Source: an uncultured Rhodopila sp.
GTDB lineage: Bacteria; Pseudomonadota; Alphaproteobacteria; Acetobacterales; Acetobacteraceae
Length of the DNA: 64,000 nt
Reading direction: 5' to 3'
Assembly: GCF_903915725.1 (NCBI RefSeq)
Contig: NZ_CAIWTY010000106.1
Location: forward strand, 231,780 to 295,779
The notes under the pieces are model-generated. The model saw only the letters and a list, made by a program, of their open reading frames with translations. It was not told the origin of the DNA and made no database searches. The stretch's first letter is position 1. Each line of letters starts with the position of its first letter. The position numbers were made by a program, and so were the translations under genes. Positions 43,733-52,263 of the stretch are shown piece by piece.

Positions 43733-45040
43733 TCAGCCGGGAATCCCGGGCGGGGGCGGCCCGCCGGCCATCCAGTCCAGCAACTCCACGGTATGCACCA
43801 CCGGCAGCCCGGCGCCGGACAACTGGGTGATGCAGCCGATATTGCCGGCGGAGATCAGGTCCGGTCCGGTGGCCTTGAGGTTCTCCAGCTTGCGCTCCTT
43901 CAGCTGCCCGGCGATGACCGGCTGCAGCAGGTTGTAGGTGCCGGCGGAGCCGCAGCACAGATGCGGCTCCTTCGGTTCGACCACCCGGAAGCCGGCCGCG
44001 GCCAACAGCGCCTTGGGTTCGGCGGTGACGCGCTGGCCATGTTGCAGGCTGCACGCGGAATGGTAGGCCACCGTCAGGCCCGGCGGCGGGCGCGACGGGG
44101 CGTAGCCGAAGCGCGTCAGGAACTGGGTGATGTCCAGGGTCAGGCCGGAGATCTGTTCCGCCCGGCTGCGCCGCGGCTCCGGTTCGTTACGGAACATGAA
44201 GCCGTAATCCTTCACCGTTGTGCCGCAGCCGGAGGCGTTGATGACGACCGCATCCAGCCCCTCGCCCGCGCTCTCACGGCTCCAGGCGTCGATATTGGCG
44301 CCAGCCAGGGCCATGGCCGAATCGTGCTGGCCGTTGTGGTGATTGAGCGCGCCGCAGCAGCCGGCCCCCTTGGCGACCACGACCTCGACGCCGAGCCGGG
44401 TCAGCAGGCGGATCGTCGCCTCGTTGATGCGCGGCATCAGCACCTGCTGGGCGCAGCCGGTCATGAGCGCGACGCGGGCCTTGCGCGGACCCTCGGCCGG
44501 ATAGACGCGCGGCGTCTCCACCGGGCTGGCCGGCGGCACCTTGGCGGGGGCGAGGCTGAGCATCGCGCGCAGCCGGTTCGCCAGCATGGTGTCGCCACGG
44601 ACCAGCTTGCCGATCGGCCGGGTCAGCCCCGCGCCCTTCAGCGCCAGGCGGAACAGGTGCGGCCGGGGCAGCACCAGGCCTAGGATCGTCCTCAGCCAGC
44701 GTTCCGCGAGCGGGCGGCGGTAGGTCTCCGCGATGTAGGTCCGGGCGTGATCGACCAGATGCATGTAGTTCACGCCGGATGGGCAAGTCGTCATGCAGGA
44801 CAGGCAAGTGAGGCAACGATCGACATGCCGCACCACCTCCTCGGTGGCCGGGCGGCCGGTCTCCAGCATGTCCTTGATCAGGTAGATGCGGCCGCGCGGA
44901 CTGTCGAGTTCGTCGCCGAGCAGGACGAAGGTCGGACAGGTCGCGGTGCAGAACCCGCAATGCACGCAGGTGCGCAGCACCGCGTTGGACGAGGCGGTGT
45001 CCGGGTCCTGGAGCTGATCAGTCGTGAAATTGGTTTGCAT
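43733..45040 (-). CDS. glcF: Glycolate oxidase iron-sulfur subunit
   Basis: 435 residues. Two ferredoxin-type motifs bind [4Fe-4S] clusters: Cys25-28-31-35 (CVHCGFCTATCP) and Cys76-79-82-86 (CLTCLSCMTTCP). Two CCG domains follow (GCCGALNHHNG and LCCGSAGTYN), typical of GlcF and heterodisulfide reductase-like electron transfer. With GlcD and GlcE it oxidises glycolate to glyoxylate and passes electrons to quinone. Confidence 0.95.
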   Translation of the reverse strand: MQTNFTTDQLQDPDTASSNAVLRTCVHCGFCTATCPTFVLLGDELDSPRGRIYLIKDMLETGRPATEEVVRHVDRCLTCLSCMTTCPSGVNYMHLVDHARTYIAETYRRPLAERWLRTILGLVLPRPHLFRLALKGAGLTRPIGKLVRGDTMLANRLRAMLSLAPAKVPPASPVETPRVYPAEGPRKARVALMTGCAQQVLMPRINEATIRLLTRLGVEVVVAKGAGCCGALNHHNGQHDSAMALAGANIDAWSRESAGEGLDAVVINASGCGTTVKDYGFMFRNEPEPRRSRAEQISGLTLDITQFLTRFGYAPSRPPPGLTVAYHSACSLQHGQRVTAEPKALLAAAGFRVVEPKEPHLCCGSAGTYNLLQPVIAGQLKERKLENLKATGPDLISAGNIGCITQLSGAGLPVVHTVELLDWMAGGPPPPGIPG

Positions 45041-45048
45041 GGACCCCG

Positions 45049-45321
45049 CTAATCAGATTGTTGCCTGGGCGGCAGCATGCGGTGCTGCCGGATGATCAGA
45101 CCCAGGCTGGCCACGGCGGTGAGGAAAAAACCGAAGGAGAGCCAGGGATTGATTTGATTGTCGAACCACACGACCAGAATCATCACCAGGCCAAAGACGC
45201 ACATGACGGCCTGGATATTGGTGATCGGGTTCGGCCGCTGTAGTTGCACGTGCTGGAATGCAGCGAGATAGACGGTGATCAGAAACAGGACGTCGCTGAT
45301 CCAGGAGGGAATGAAGATCAT
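45049..45321 (-). CDS. Small three-helix membrane protein inside the glc operon
   Basis: 90 residues with three hydrophobic segments (about 7-22, 38-53 and 61-78: DVLFLITVYLAAF, VMCVFGLVMILVVWF, WLSFGFFLTAVASLGLII). I know no family. It lies between glcE and glcF with gaps of two and eight bases, so it is co-translated with the enzyme. A role as membrane anchor or quinone-side subunit is an inference. Confidence 0.75.
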   Translation of the reverse strand: MIFIPSWISDVLFLITVYLAAFQHVQLQRPNPITNIQAVMCVFGLVMILVVWFDNQINPWLSFGFFLTAVASLGLIIRQHRMLPPRQQSD

Positions 45322-45323
45322 TG

Positions 45324-46526
45324 TCAGAGGTCCGCGTAGAGCCGGCCGGGGTTGAAGATGCCTGCCGGGTCCATCGCCGCCTTCACCTCGCGGGTGATGC
45401 GGGCCAGGGCCGGCGGCTCATCCGGAATGACGCGCACGGTGGCTCGCAGCGTGTCCGGCGCACGCAGCAGGGTCCATGTGCCCCCCACAGCGCGCGCCGC
45501 CGCTTCAACCCGCAGGTGGGTGGCGGCGTCCGCCGGGCCGGCAAGCCAGACCAGACCACCACCCCAATCGAGAAAGCCGGCCGCGCCAAGCGGGCGCAGG
45601 GCATCGATAACCTTGGCACCCGCGGACGGCCTGACCGAGACCCGCCAGACGGCATCCTGCGCATGCGGCGCCAGCGGCCGGACATCGCGAATGTCGCGCC
45701 AGACGGATCGGGAGGCCTCGGTGCCGAGCGTCACCGCACCCGGCACAGCAAACTGATCGCGCAGGCGGCCGATACGGTAGGTGACGGAGTCGGCGAATTC
45801 CTCGATCCGGATCAACGCGGCGGAGCCGCTGACGCCGTCCAGGGCGGGCATCGCGGCAACCGCCTCGGCCGGCAGCCAGGCCGCGGCGGAGACGTCGAAC
45901 GGTGAACCCAGCGCGGCGGACATGGCGGCGATGCCGGCGGCGGCGTCCAGGCCGGGCAGCACCAGCGTGCCGGTGGCCTCGGCCGCGGGCAGCACCTTGA
46001 GGGTGATCTCGGTGATCACGCCAAGCGTGCCGTAGCTGCCGGTGAACAGCTTGCACAGATCGAGGCCGGTGACGTTCTTCAGCACGCGTCCGCCGGAGCG
46101 GATCAGTTCGGCGCGGCCGTTGATGGCGCGGATGCCCATGACGTGGTCGCGGATCGCCCCGCGGGCGACGCGGCGCGGGCCGGACAGGTTGGTGGCGACC
46201 ACGCCGCCCAGGGTCTGTGGCTTGCCCGTGGCGCCCAGCAGCGCCGACAGGTCGGGCGGTTCGGCGATCATGTACTGGCCCGCCTCGGTAAGCGTCGCCT
46301 CGATCTCCGGCATCGGGGTCCCGGCGCGCGCTGAAATGATCAGCTCCTTGGGCGCATACAGGGTGATGCCGGAGAGGCCGGCGGTGGAGATGGTGCGCGC
46401 TGCCTGCACCGGCCGCAGCAGCCCGGCCTTGGTGCCGTTGCCTTGTACGTGCACCGGTTCGCGCGCGGCGACTGCGCTGGCAACGGCGGCGGCGATCTGG
46501 TCCTCGGTGGTCGCAGGCAGGGTCAT
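45324..46526 (-). CDS. glcE: Glycolate oxidase FAD-binding subunit GlcE
   Basis: 400 residues from ATG 46526, which overlaps the glcD stop (ATGA). It has the PCMH-type FAD domain of the VAO family (GITLYAPKELIISARAGTPM and LLGATGKPQTLGGVVATNL) but is shorter and lacks the full substrate domain, as in GlcE. VLKNVTGLDLCKLFTGSYGTLG is the conserved GlcE block. Forms the flavoprotein pair with GlcD. Confidence 0.93.
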   Translation of the reverse strand: MTLPATTEDQIAAAVASAVAAREPVHVQGNGTKAGLLRPVQAARTISTAGLSGITLYAPKELIISARAGTPMPEIEATLTEAGQYMIAEPPDLSALLGATGKPQTLGGVVATNLSGPRRVARGAIRDHVMGIRAINGRAELIRSGGRVLKNVTGLDLCKLFTGSYGTLGVITEITLKVLPAAEATGTLVLPGLDAAAGIAAMSAALGSPFDVSAAAWLPAEAVAAMPALDGVSGSAALIRIEEFADSVTYRIGRLRDQFAVPGAVTLGTEASRSVWRDIRDVRPLAPHAQDAVWRVSVRPSAGAKVIDALRPLGAAGFLDWGGGLVWLAGPADAATHLRVEAAARAVGGTWTLLRAPDTLRATVRVIPDEPPALARITREVKAAMDPAGIFNPGRLYADL

Positions 46527-47980
46527 GCGGCTTGCGGCAGCACGGCGGCAGCGACGGCGGGTTCGGCCAGGGGGAAGACCTTGCTGGGATTGAGCAGCCA
46601 TTCGGGGTCGAAGGCCGACTTGATGCGGCGCTGCTGTTCAAGCTCATGCGGTTCGAACTGCACGTGCATCAGGTCGCGCTTTTCGACGCCGACGCCGTGC
46701 TCCCCGGTCAGGCAGCCGCCGACCTCCACGCATAGCTTCAGCAAATCGGCGCCCAGGACTTCGGCTTTGTGCAGGCTGGCGGGGTCGTTGGCGTCGTACA
46801 TGATCAGCGGATGCAGATTGCCGTCGCCGGCGTGGAAGATGTTGGCGACCTGGAGGTTGACCGCGGCGGCCATTTCCTGCGTGCGGCGCAGCACCTCCGG
46901 CAGGCGGCTGGTCGGGATGGTGCCGTCCATGCAGAGGTAGTCCGGGCTGATGCGGCCGACGGCGCCGAAGGCGGCCTTGCGGCCCTTCCAGATCGCCAGC
47001 GATTCCTCCGGCGACTGCGACACCCGGATGCTGATCGGATCGAAGCGGCGGCAAATGTCGGATAATTTTTCCAGCAGAATGTCCTGTTCGGTGACGCTGC
47101 CTTCGACCTCGATGATCAGCATCGCCTCGGCATCCAGCGGGTAGCCGGCATGGGCGAACTCCTCGCAGGCATGGATGGCGGGGCGGTCCATGAACTCCAG
47201 CGCCACCGGGATGACGCCGGAGGAGATGATCGCGTCCACCGCGGCGCCGGCGATCTCATTCGATTTGAACGCAGCCAGCATGGCGCGGGCGCCTTCCGGC
47301 CCGTGCAGGATGCGGACGGTGACCTCGGTGACGACGGCGAGCTGGCCCTCGCTGCCGGTCAGCAGGCCGAGCCAGTCATAGCCGGCGGAGTCGAGATGGG
47401 CGCCCCCGATATCGATGATCTCGCCCTCGATGGTGACGATCTTCAGGCCGAGCAGGTTGTTGGCGGTGACGCCGTATTTCAGGCAGTGCGGGCCGCCGGA
47501 GTTCATCCCCACATTGCCGCCGATCATGCAGGCAAGCTGGGAGGACGGGTCGGGGGCGTAGAAGAAGTTGTTGGCGGAGACGGCGTTGGTGATGCCGATA
47601 TTGGTCACGCCGGCCTGCACCGTCGCACACCTGTCGGCAAAGTCGATGTCGAGGATCTTCTTCATCCGCATCATGCCGAGGACGATGCCGTCCTCCAGCG
47701 GCAGGGCGCCGCCGGACAATGACGTGCCGGCGCCGCGCGGGACGATGCGAACGCCGTTCTGGTGGCAGAAGCGGAGGATGGCGGCGACCTGCTCGGTGGT
47801 TTCGGGCAGGGCGACGGCGAGGGGAACCTGGCGGTAGGCGGTGAGGCCGTCGGTTTCGTACGGCTTGAGGCGGAGGGGTTCGGCAATCACTCCGGACTCC
47901 GGCAGCAGCTTGCGCAAGCCGGCGACGATGCTGTCGCGGCGGCGCATGACGTCGGGCTTGGGGTCCGGTTGACGGATCAT
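46523..47980 (-). CDS. glcD: Glycolate oxidase FAD-linked subunit GlcD
   Basis: 485 residues from ATG 47980, with GAGGAA nine bases upstream. FAD-binding residues lie in IVPRGAGTSLSGGALP and IGGNVGMNSGGPHCLKYG; the catalytic-end motifs HAGDGNLHP and LTGEHGVGVEK are intact. It is the first gene of the operon glcD-glcE-membrane protein-glcF. Confidence 0.95.
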   Translation of the reverse strand: MIRQPDPKPDVMRRRDSIVAGLRKLLPESGVIAEPLRLKPYETDGLTAYRQVPLAVALPETTEQVAAILRFCHQNGVRIVPRGAGTSLSGGALPLEDGIVLGMMRMKKILDIDFADRCATVQAGVTNIGITNAVSANNFFYAPDPSSQLACMIGGNVGMNSGGPHCLKYGVTANNLLGLKIVTIEGEIIDIGGAHLDSAGYDWLGLLTGSEGQLAVVTEVTVRILHGPEGARAMLAAFKSNEIAGAAVDAIISSGVIPVALEFMDRPAIHACEEFAHAGYPLDAEAMLIIEVEGSVTEQDILLEKLSDICRRFDPISIRVSQSPEESLAIWKGRKAAFGAVGRISPDYLCMDGTIPTSRLPEVLRRTQEMAAAVNLQVANIFHAGDGNLHPLIMYDANDPASLHKAEVLGADLLKLCVEVGGCLTGEHGVGVEKRDLMHVQFEPHELEQQRRIKSAFDPEWLLNPSKVFPLAEPAVAAAVLPQAA

Positions 47981-48113
47981 GAGGCACGTTCCTCGTTTGT
48001 GTCTGCCTGATCCATATAGCGGTGGATTGGGCGGGTGCACAGGGGCGACGGTCTACCGCGGGCCCGCAATCCGGTACTGGAATGTCGCCTGCGGTAGCGC
48101 TAATATCTCGCTC

Positions 48114-48440
48114 ATGAACGGCACACGGCTCCCGGTGGAACCCGCGCAAGCCGACCTGACTGACGTCCTTGCCGAAAGCGATGCTGACCTTGCGGCTGGC
48201 CGGATCGTGCCGGGGGATGTCGTCATCCGCGACCTCCGCGATGGGCTCGCACGGCTTGAGGCGAAATCTGCCGCTGCAAAGCGAGCGCGAAAGTATAAGT
48301 ATGAATTATGCGGCTGGACCTTGATTGGCTTCACGGCGCGGGCAGCGCGGCAATTCGAGAACTTCGCAACCATTACGAAGACCTCGACCGCCCGAAGCAA
48401 TCGGCGCCCTCATCGCAGCGCTGGAGCAGGCGAGTCTTAG
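48114..48440 (+). CDS. Antitoxin-like protein of a type II toxin-antitoxin pair
   Basis: Up to 108 codons. The first 65 residues look like a ParD/RelB-type antitoxin with ADLTDVLAESDADLAAGRIVPGD and VVIRDLRDGLARLEAKSAAA. From about codon 66 the frame runs on into the toxin gene in another phase (WTLIGFTARAARQF), so the original antitoxin stop has probably been lost through a small indel. The start has no clear ribosome binding site. Confidence 0.5.
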   Translation: MNGTRLPVEPAQADLTDVLAESDADLAAGRIVPGDVVIRDLRDGLARLEAKSAAAKRARKYKYELCGWTLIGFTARAARQFENFATITKTSTARSNRRPHRSAGAGES

Positions 48441-48610
48441 GATCGAAGCTGACCCGGACGCGGGGTTTCCTGCCCCGCGGCCATATCCCCGGCTCGCCCG
48501 GCGGGGGCGAGGTGAAGTCGGGGCGCTACTGGACTGCCTACACGACGACGCGTCCGCCCGTGATAGCCGCCGTGTTTTACGAAGCGGCGGACATTGAGGG
48601 GCGCCATTAG
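48308..48610 (+). pseudogene. RelE/ParE-family toxin with two compensating frameshifts
   Basis: The frame from ATG 48308 is open for 100 codons. Its first 28 codons (LDWLHGAGSAAIRELRNHYE) and last 32 (VKSGRYWTAYTTTRPP, AAVFYEAADIEGRH) look like a ParE toxin. The middle (about 48391-48507) makes sense only one phase over, where it reads EAIGALIAALEQASLRIEAD and PRPYPRLARRG. A one-base loss near 48391-48394 and a one-base gain in the G-run 48503-48507 explain this. The product is therefore full-length but with about 37 scrambled residues, presumably inactive. Confidence 0.6.
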
Positions 48611-48644
48611 CCGCAGGGCTTGGGGCGGGCGAATACCCAGCAAG

Positions 48645-48691
48645 TTTTACACGTTTTACAATTTACTGGCAAATCATGTGACGAATTTTAC
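48645..48691. promoter_or_regulatory. TTTTAC direct repeats upstream of aceA
   Basis: TTTTAC occurs at 48645-48650, 48654-48659 and 48686-48691, with ATTTAC at 48661-48666, all 105-150 bp before the aceA ATG, in an AT-rich patch of an otherwise GC-rich region. The 9-bp spacing of the first two is suggestive of a regulator site for acetate or fatty-acid control. No factor can be named. Confidence 0.3.
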
Positions 48692-48795
48692 GTCTTTCGA
48701 TGGCCGATGACATTGTTTAGCAGTGACTTCGCAGGCGCAGCATCATAGATGCACCCCTCACTCATTAATAAGCGCAGAGCGAAGGATAGTTTTGA

Positions 48796-50457
48796 ATGGA
48801 CAGACGGAATTTTGCCCCCGACGGCCTGGTTGGCGGCGTGTCCGCTCGCGCCGGCGGAGCTTCTTCCTATCAGGAGCACGCCGCCAAGGTTGCTGCCCTG
48901 ATTGAAAGCAAGAAGGGCACCTGGGACGGCATCAACGCCGAGTCCGTCGCTCGCATGCGCCTGGAGAACCGCTTCCTCACCGGTCTGGACGTCGCGCGCT
49001 ACACCGCTGGCGTCATGCGCGCCGACATGGCGGCGTATGACGCTGATGCGACGCAGTACACCCAGTCGTTGGGCGCATGGCACGGCTTCGTCGCGCAGCA
49101 GCAGATGATTGCCGTCAAGAAGCATTTCGGCACCACCAAGCGCCGCTACATCTACCTGTCCGGCTGGATGGTCGCCGCGTTGCGCTCGGAATTCGGCCCG
49201 CTGCCGGACCAGTCGATGCACGAAAAGACCTCGGTTCCGGCGCTGATCCAGGAGATCTACACCTTCCTGCGCCAGGCCGATGCCCGCGAACTCGCCGGCA
49301 TCTTCCGTGAGCTGGATGCCGCCCGCAAGGCTAAGGACAGCGCCAAGGAAACCGCCCTGCTGTCGCGCGTGGAAAACTACGAGACCCATGTCGTGCCGAT
49401 CATTGCGGACATCGACGCGGGCTTCGGCAATGCGGAAGCGACGTATCTGCTCGCCAAGAAGATGATCGAGGCGGGCGCCTGCGCGCTACAGATCGAAAAC
49501 CAGGTCTCCGACGAAAAGCAGTGCGGCCACCAGGATGGCAAGGTGACCGTGCCGCATGAGGACTTCATCGCCAAGGTCCGCGCCATTCGCTACGCATTCC
49601 TGGAGCTGGGCGTGGAAGACGGCGTCATCGTCACCCGCACCGACTCGCTGGGCGCCGGCCTGACCAAGCAGATCGCGGTCAGCCACGCGCCGGGCGATAT
49701 CGGCGACCAGTACAACTCCTTCCTCGACTGCGAGGAAATCACGCCGGAGACCGCCCGCAACGGCGATGTGGTGCTGAACCGCAACGGCAAGCTGCTGCGG
49801 CCGAAGCGCCTGCCGAGCAACCTGTTCCAGTTCCGCGCCGGAACCGGGGCCGACCGTTGCGTGCTGGACAGCATCGTATCGTTGCAGAACGGCGCTGATC
49901 TGCTGTGGATCGAGACCGAGAAGCCGCATATCGAGCAGATCGCCAGCATGATGGACCGTGTCCGCGCGGTCGTGCCGAACGCCAAGCTGGCCTACAACAA
50001 TTCGCCGTCCTTCAACTGGACGCTGAATTTCCGCCAGCAGGTGTATGACGCCTGGGCCGCGCAGGATAAGAACTCGGTCGCCGACTACGACCGCGCGAAG
50101 CTCATGAGCGTGGACTATGACGGCACGAAGCTGGCGGCGGAAGCCGATGAGCGCATCCGCACCTTCCAGGCCGATGCGGCGAAGCGCGCCGGCATCTTCC
50201 ACCACCTGATCACGCTGCCGACGTACCACACCGAGGCGCTGGCCGCGAACGACCTGTGCAAGGAGTATTTCGGCGCGGAAGGCATGCTGGGCTACGTGCT
50301 GAACGTGCAGCGTCAGGAAATCCGCAAGGGTGTCGCCTGCGTGCGCCACCAGAACATGGCGGGTTCGGACCTCGGCGACGACCACAAGGAATACTTCGCC
50401 GGCGAGGCGGCCCTGAAGGCCGGCGGCGCGCACAACACGATGAACCAGTTCGGCTAA
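48796..50457 (+). CDS. aceA: Isocitrate lyase, long form
   Basis: 553 residues. The catalytic cysteine is Cys243 in EKQCGHQDGK (KKCGH in the common short form), and it has VTRTDSLGAG plus the LAYNNSPSFNW block typical of the longer Pseudomonas-type isocitrate lyases, about 530 residues. Cleaves isocitrate to glyoxylate and succinate in the glyoxylate shunt. A good rho-independent terminator follows directly. No malate synthase gene is in the window. Confidence 0.96.
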   Translation: MDRRNFAPDGLVGGVSARAGGASSYQEHAAKVAALIESKKGTWDGINAESVARMRLENRFLTGLDVARYTAGVMRADMAAYDADATQYTQSLGAWHGFVAQQQMIAVKKHFGTTKRRYIYLSGWMVAALRSEFGPLPDQSMHEKTSVPALIQEIYTFLRQADARELAGIFRELDAARKAKDSAKETALLSRVENYETHVVPIIADIDAGFGNAEATYLLAKKMIEAGACALQIENQVSDEKQCGHQDGKVTVPHEDFIAKVRAIRYAFLELGVEDGVIVTRTDSLGAGLTKQIAVSHAPGDIGDQYNSFLDCEEITPETARNGDVVLNRNGKLLRPKRLPSNLFQFRAGTGADRCVLDSIVSLQNGADLLWIETEKPHIEQIASMMDRVRAVVPNAKLAYNNSPSFNWTLNFRQQVYDAWAAQDKNSVADYDRAKLMSVDYDGTKLAAEADERIRTFQADAAKRAGIFHHLITLPTYHTEALAANDLCKEYFGAEGMLGYVLNVQRQEIRKGVACVRHQNMAGSDLGDDHKEYFAGEAALKAGGAHNTMNQFG

Positions 50458-50475
50458 GAACCGGTTGATACAATC

Positions 50476-50514
50476 ATCGGCCTCGGGGCGCATCGCTCCG
50501 GGGCCGATTTTTTT
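50476..50514 (+). terminator. Rho-independent terminator of aceA
   Basis: ATCGGCC at 50476 pairs with GGCCGAT ending at about 50508; the intervening CGGGGC/CTCCGG parts extend the stem. Seven T residues follow. It starts 19 bases after the aceA stop. Confidence 0.85.
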
Positions 50515-50945
50515 GCGGATTTGTCCGGGCGCAGGGCCTGGCGGTGCTGACATTTGCGGTGCTGGGGGTCGTCTCACCCGCCGGTGAACCAGACCGGCGG
50601 GTGAGACTCTTATCGGCCGGCGCCCGTTTCCGGTTCGCTGTCATGGCACGTTCCAGTGCGATCACCGGCCGACCCGCCCGGCGCGGCATAAGCGAGCCGC
50701 CGCCGGGAAGCTTGCATGCGAGTGCCGCAGCGAAGCGGACATCCTCGCCAATTCATTCCGTCAGCAGCGATGAATTGCTAGCCAACGGCGTAAATATTAG
50801 ACAAGCGACAGGAAGTTAGTCAACCCGAAGATCGACGCTGCGCGCAGGTGTACAATTTTTATACAAACTGCCGGCGCGGGCGGTCCGCTTTACATCCGAA
50901 CGCACACCTCGCAGCCTGTCCGCAACACTGGCAGGAGGAACAGTC
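50515..50945. other. Non-coding region between aceA and the MetE-like gene
   Basis: The only structured feature is a perfect 15-bp inverted repeat (50571-50585 and 50593-50607). The 80 bases before the MetE-like gene contain ACAATTTTTATACAAAC, an AT-rich patch that may be a promoter. No coding region is supported. Confidence 0.5.
50571..50607. repeat. Perfect 15-bp inverted repeat
   Basis: GTCTCACCCGCCGGT, a 7-base loop, then ACCGGCGGGTGAGAC. The stem is fully paired and GC-rich with no T-tract. It could be a second terminator-like barrier after aceA or the binding site of a dimeric protein. Confidence 0.65.
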
Positions 50946-52064
50946 GTGACGGAAGCAAGGGTCTCCCCGCCGTTCCGGGCGGATCATGTCGGCAGCCTGT
51001 TGCGCCCGAAGGTCTTGCAGGAGGCGCGGGCAAAATGGAAGGCCGGCGCGCTTCCGCATGACGCCCTGCGCGAGGTCGAGGACCGTTGCATCGCCGCCGC
51101 CATCGCCAAACAGGAATCCATCGGCCTGCGCGCCGCCACCGACGGGGAATATCGCCGCACCTACTGGCATTACGATTTCGTCGCCGGGCTGGACGGGGTG
51201 GAGGTTTACGAGCCGGAGCAGAAGATTCAGTTCCAGGGCGGCGTGCCGCTCGGCCATAAGCTGCGGGTGGACGGACGCATCGGCTATAGGCAGCCGGTGA
51301 TGATCGATCACTACCGCTTCCTCGCCAGCCATGTGCGCGCGGCGGTGCCCAAGCAGACCATTCCGTCACCCTCGGTGGTGCATTTCCGCGGCGGGCGGGA
51401 GGTGATCGCTGCGTCGGTGTATCCGACGCTGGAGCCGTTCTTCGACGATCTCGGCGCGGCCTATCGCAAGGCGGTGGCGGCCTTCGGGCAGGCCGGCTGC
51501 CGGTATCTGCAGCTCGACGAGGTCAATATCGCCTATCTGTGCGACCCGGCGCAGATCGCCGGACTGAAGGCGCGCGGCGAGCATGTCGAGGGCCTGCTGG
51601 GCATCTACGCAGGGATGCTCAATCAGGCGATCGCCGGGCGGCCGGACGGGATGACGATCTCGATGCATCTCTGCCGCGGCAATTTCCGCTCCACCTGGGT
51701 GGCGTCGGGCGGCTACGAGCCGGTGGCGGAGGTGCTGTTCAACCAGATCAATTCCGATGCGTATTTCATGGAATACGACTCCGAACGCGCCGGCGGGTTC
51801 GAGCCGCTGCGCTTCGTGCCGCGCGGCCACAAGATCGTCGTTCTCGGGTTGGTGACCAGCAAGACGGGGGCGCTGGAAAGCAAGGACGCGCTGAAGCGGC
51901 GGATCGACGACGCGGCGAAATATCTGTCGCTGGAACAGTTGGCATTGTCGCCGCAATGCGGGTTCGCCTCCACCGAGGAAGGCAACACGCTGACCGAGGA
52001 CCAGCAATGGGCGAAGCTGGCGCTGTGTGTGGAAGTGGCTCGGGAGGTCTGGGGCGCGGTGTGA
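50946..52064 (+). CDS. Cobalamin-independent methionine synthase C-terminal-like protein
   Basis: 372 residues starting at GTG 50946, with AGGAGG upstream. It is equivalent to the C-terminal catalytic barrel of MetE (YxjG/YxjH type). The zinc ligands are present: His241-x-Cys243 (SMHLCRGN), Glu276 (YFMEYDSERAGG) and Cys338 (SPQCGFAS). The N-terminal MetE domain is absent, so the methyl donor may be something other than 5-methyltetrahydrofolate polyglutamate. Stand-alone gene. Confidence 0.9.
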   Translation: MTEARVSPPFRADHVGSLLRPKVLQEARAKWKAGALPHDALREVEDRCIAAAIAKQESIGLRAATDGEYRRTYWHYDFVAGLDGVEVYEPEQKIQFQGGVPLGHKLRVDGRIGYRQPVMIDHYRFLASHVRAAVPKQTIPSPSVVHFRGGREVIAASVYPTLEPFFDDLGAAYRKAVAAFGQAGCRYLQLDEVNIAYLCDPAQIAGLKARGEHVEGLLGIYAGMLNQAIAGRPDGMTISMHLCRGNFRSTWVASGGYEPVAEVLFNQINSDAYFMEYDSERAGGFEPLRFVPRGHKIVVLGLVTSKTGALESKDALKRRIDDAAKYLSLEQLALSPQCGFASTEEGNTLTEDQQWAKLALCVEVAREVWGAV

Positions 52065-52068
52065 TATC

Positions 52069-52229
52069 ATACCAGCCAGTGTTGAGTTTGACCGGTCGCC
52101 AGTATCGTCATGGCGGCCGCATGCCCGCCTCCACGCCTTTGTTTACACAAAGAAAAGGCGTGGATGCCGGCCTCCGTCGGCATGACGTGGCGGCTGCGCC
52201 CGAGGGTCAAAGTCATCGGCGGTCGGCAT
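52069..52229. mobile_element. MITE-like element, copy B
   Basis: About 161 bp between the MetE-like gene and the HAD gene. The left end starts ATACCAGCCAGTGTTGAG, then TTTGACC; the right end reads GGGTCAAAGTCATCGGC, then GGTCGGCAT, a degenerate inverted copy. The internal hairpin is GTCATGGCGGCCGCATGCCC with paired GGCGTGGATG. No coding frame. Very like copy A at 34809-34976. Confidence 0.55.
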
Positions 52230-52263
52230 CAGCCCTCCGAGTCGGCGGCTTCCCTCCCGCGTC

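Noticed and set aside
48114..48440. Calling the toxin-antitoxin pair functional
   Set aside because: Both genes show phase problems: the antitoxin reads past its expected end and the toxin has two opposite frameshifts.
50544..50819. Plus-strand 91-codon frame after aceA
   Set aside because: It runs through a perfect hairpin and has no recognisable sequence or ribosome binding site.
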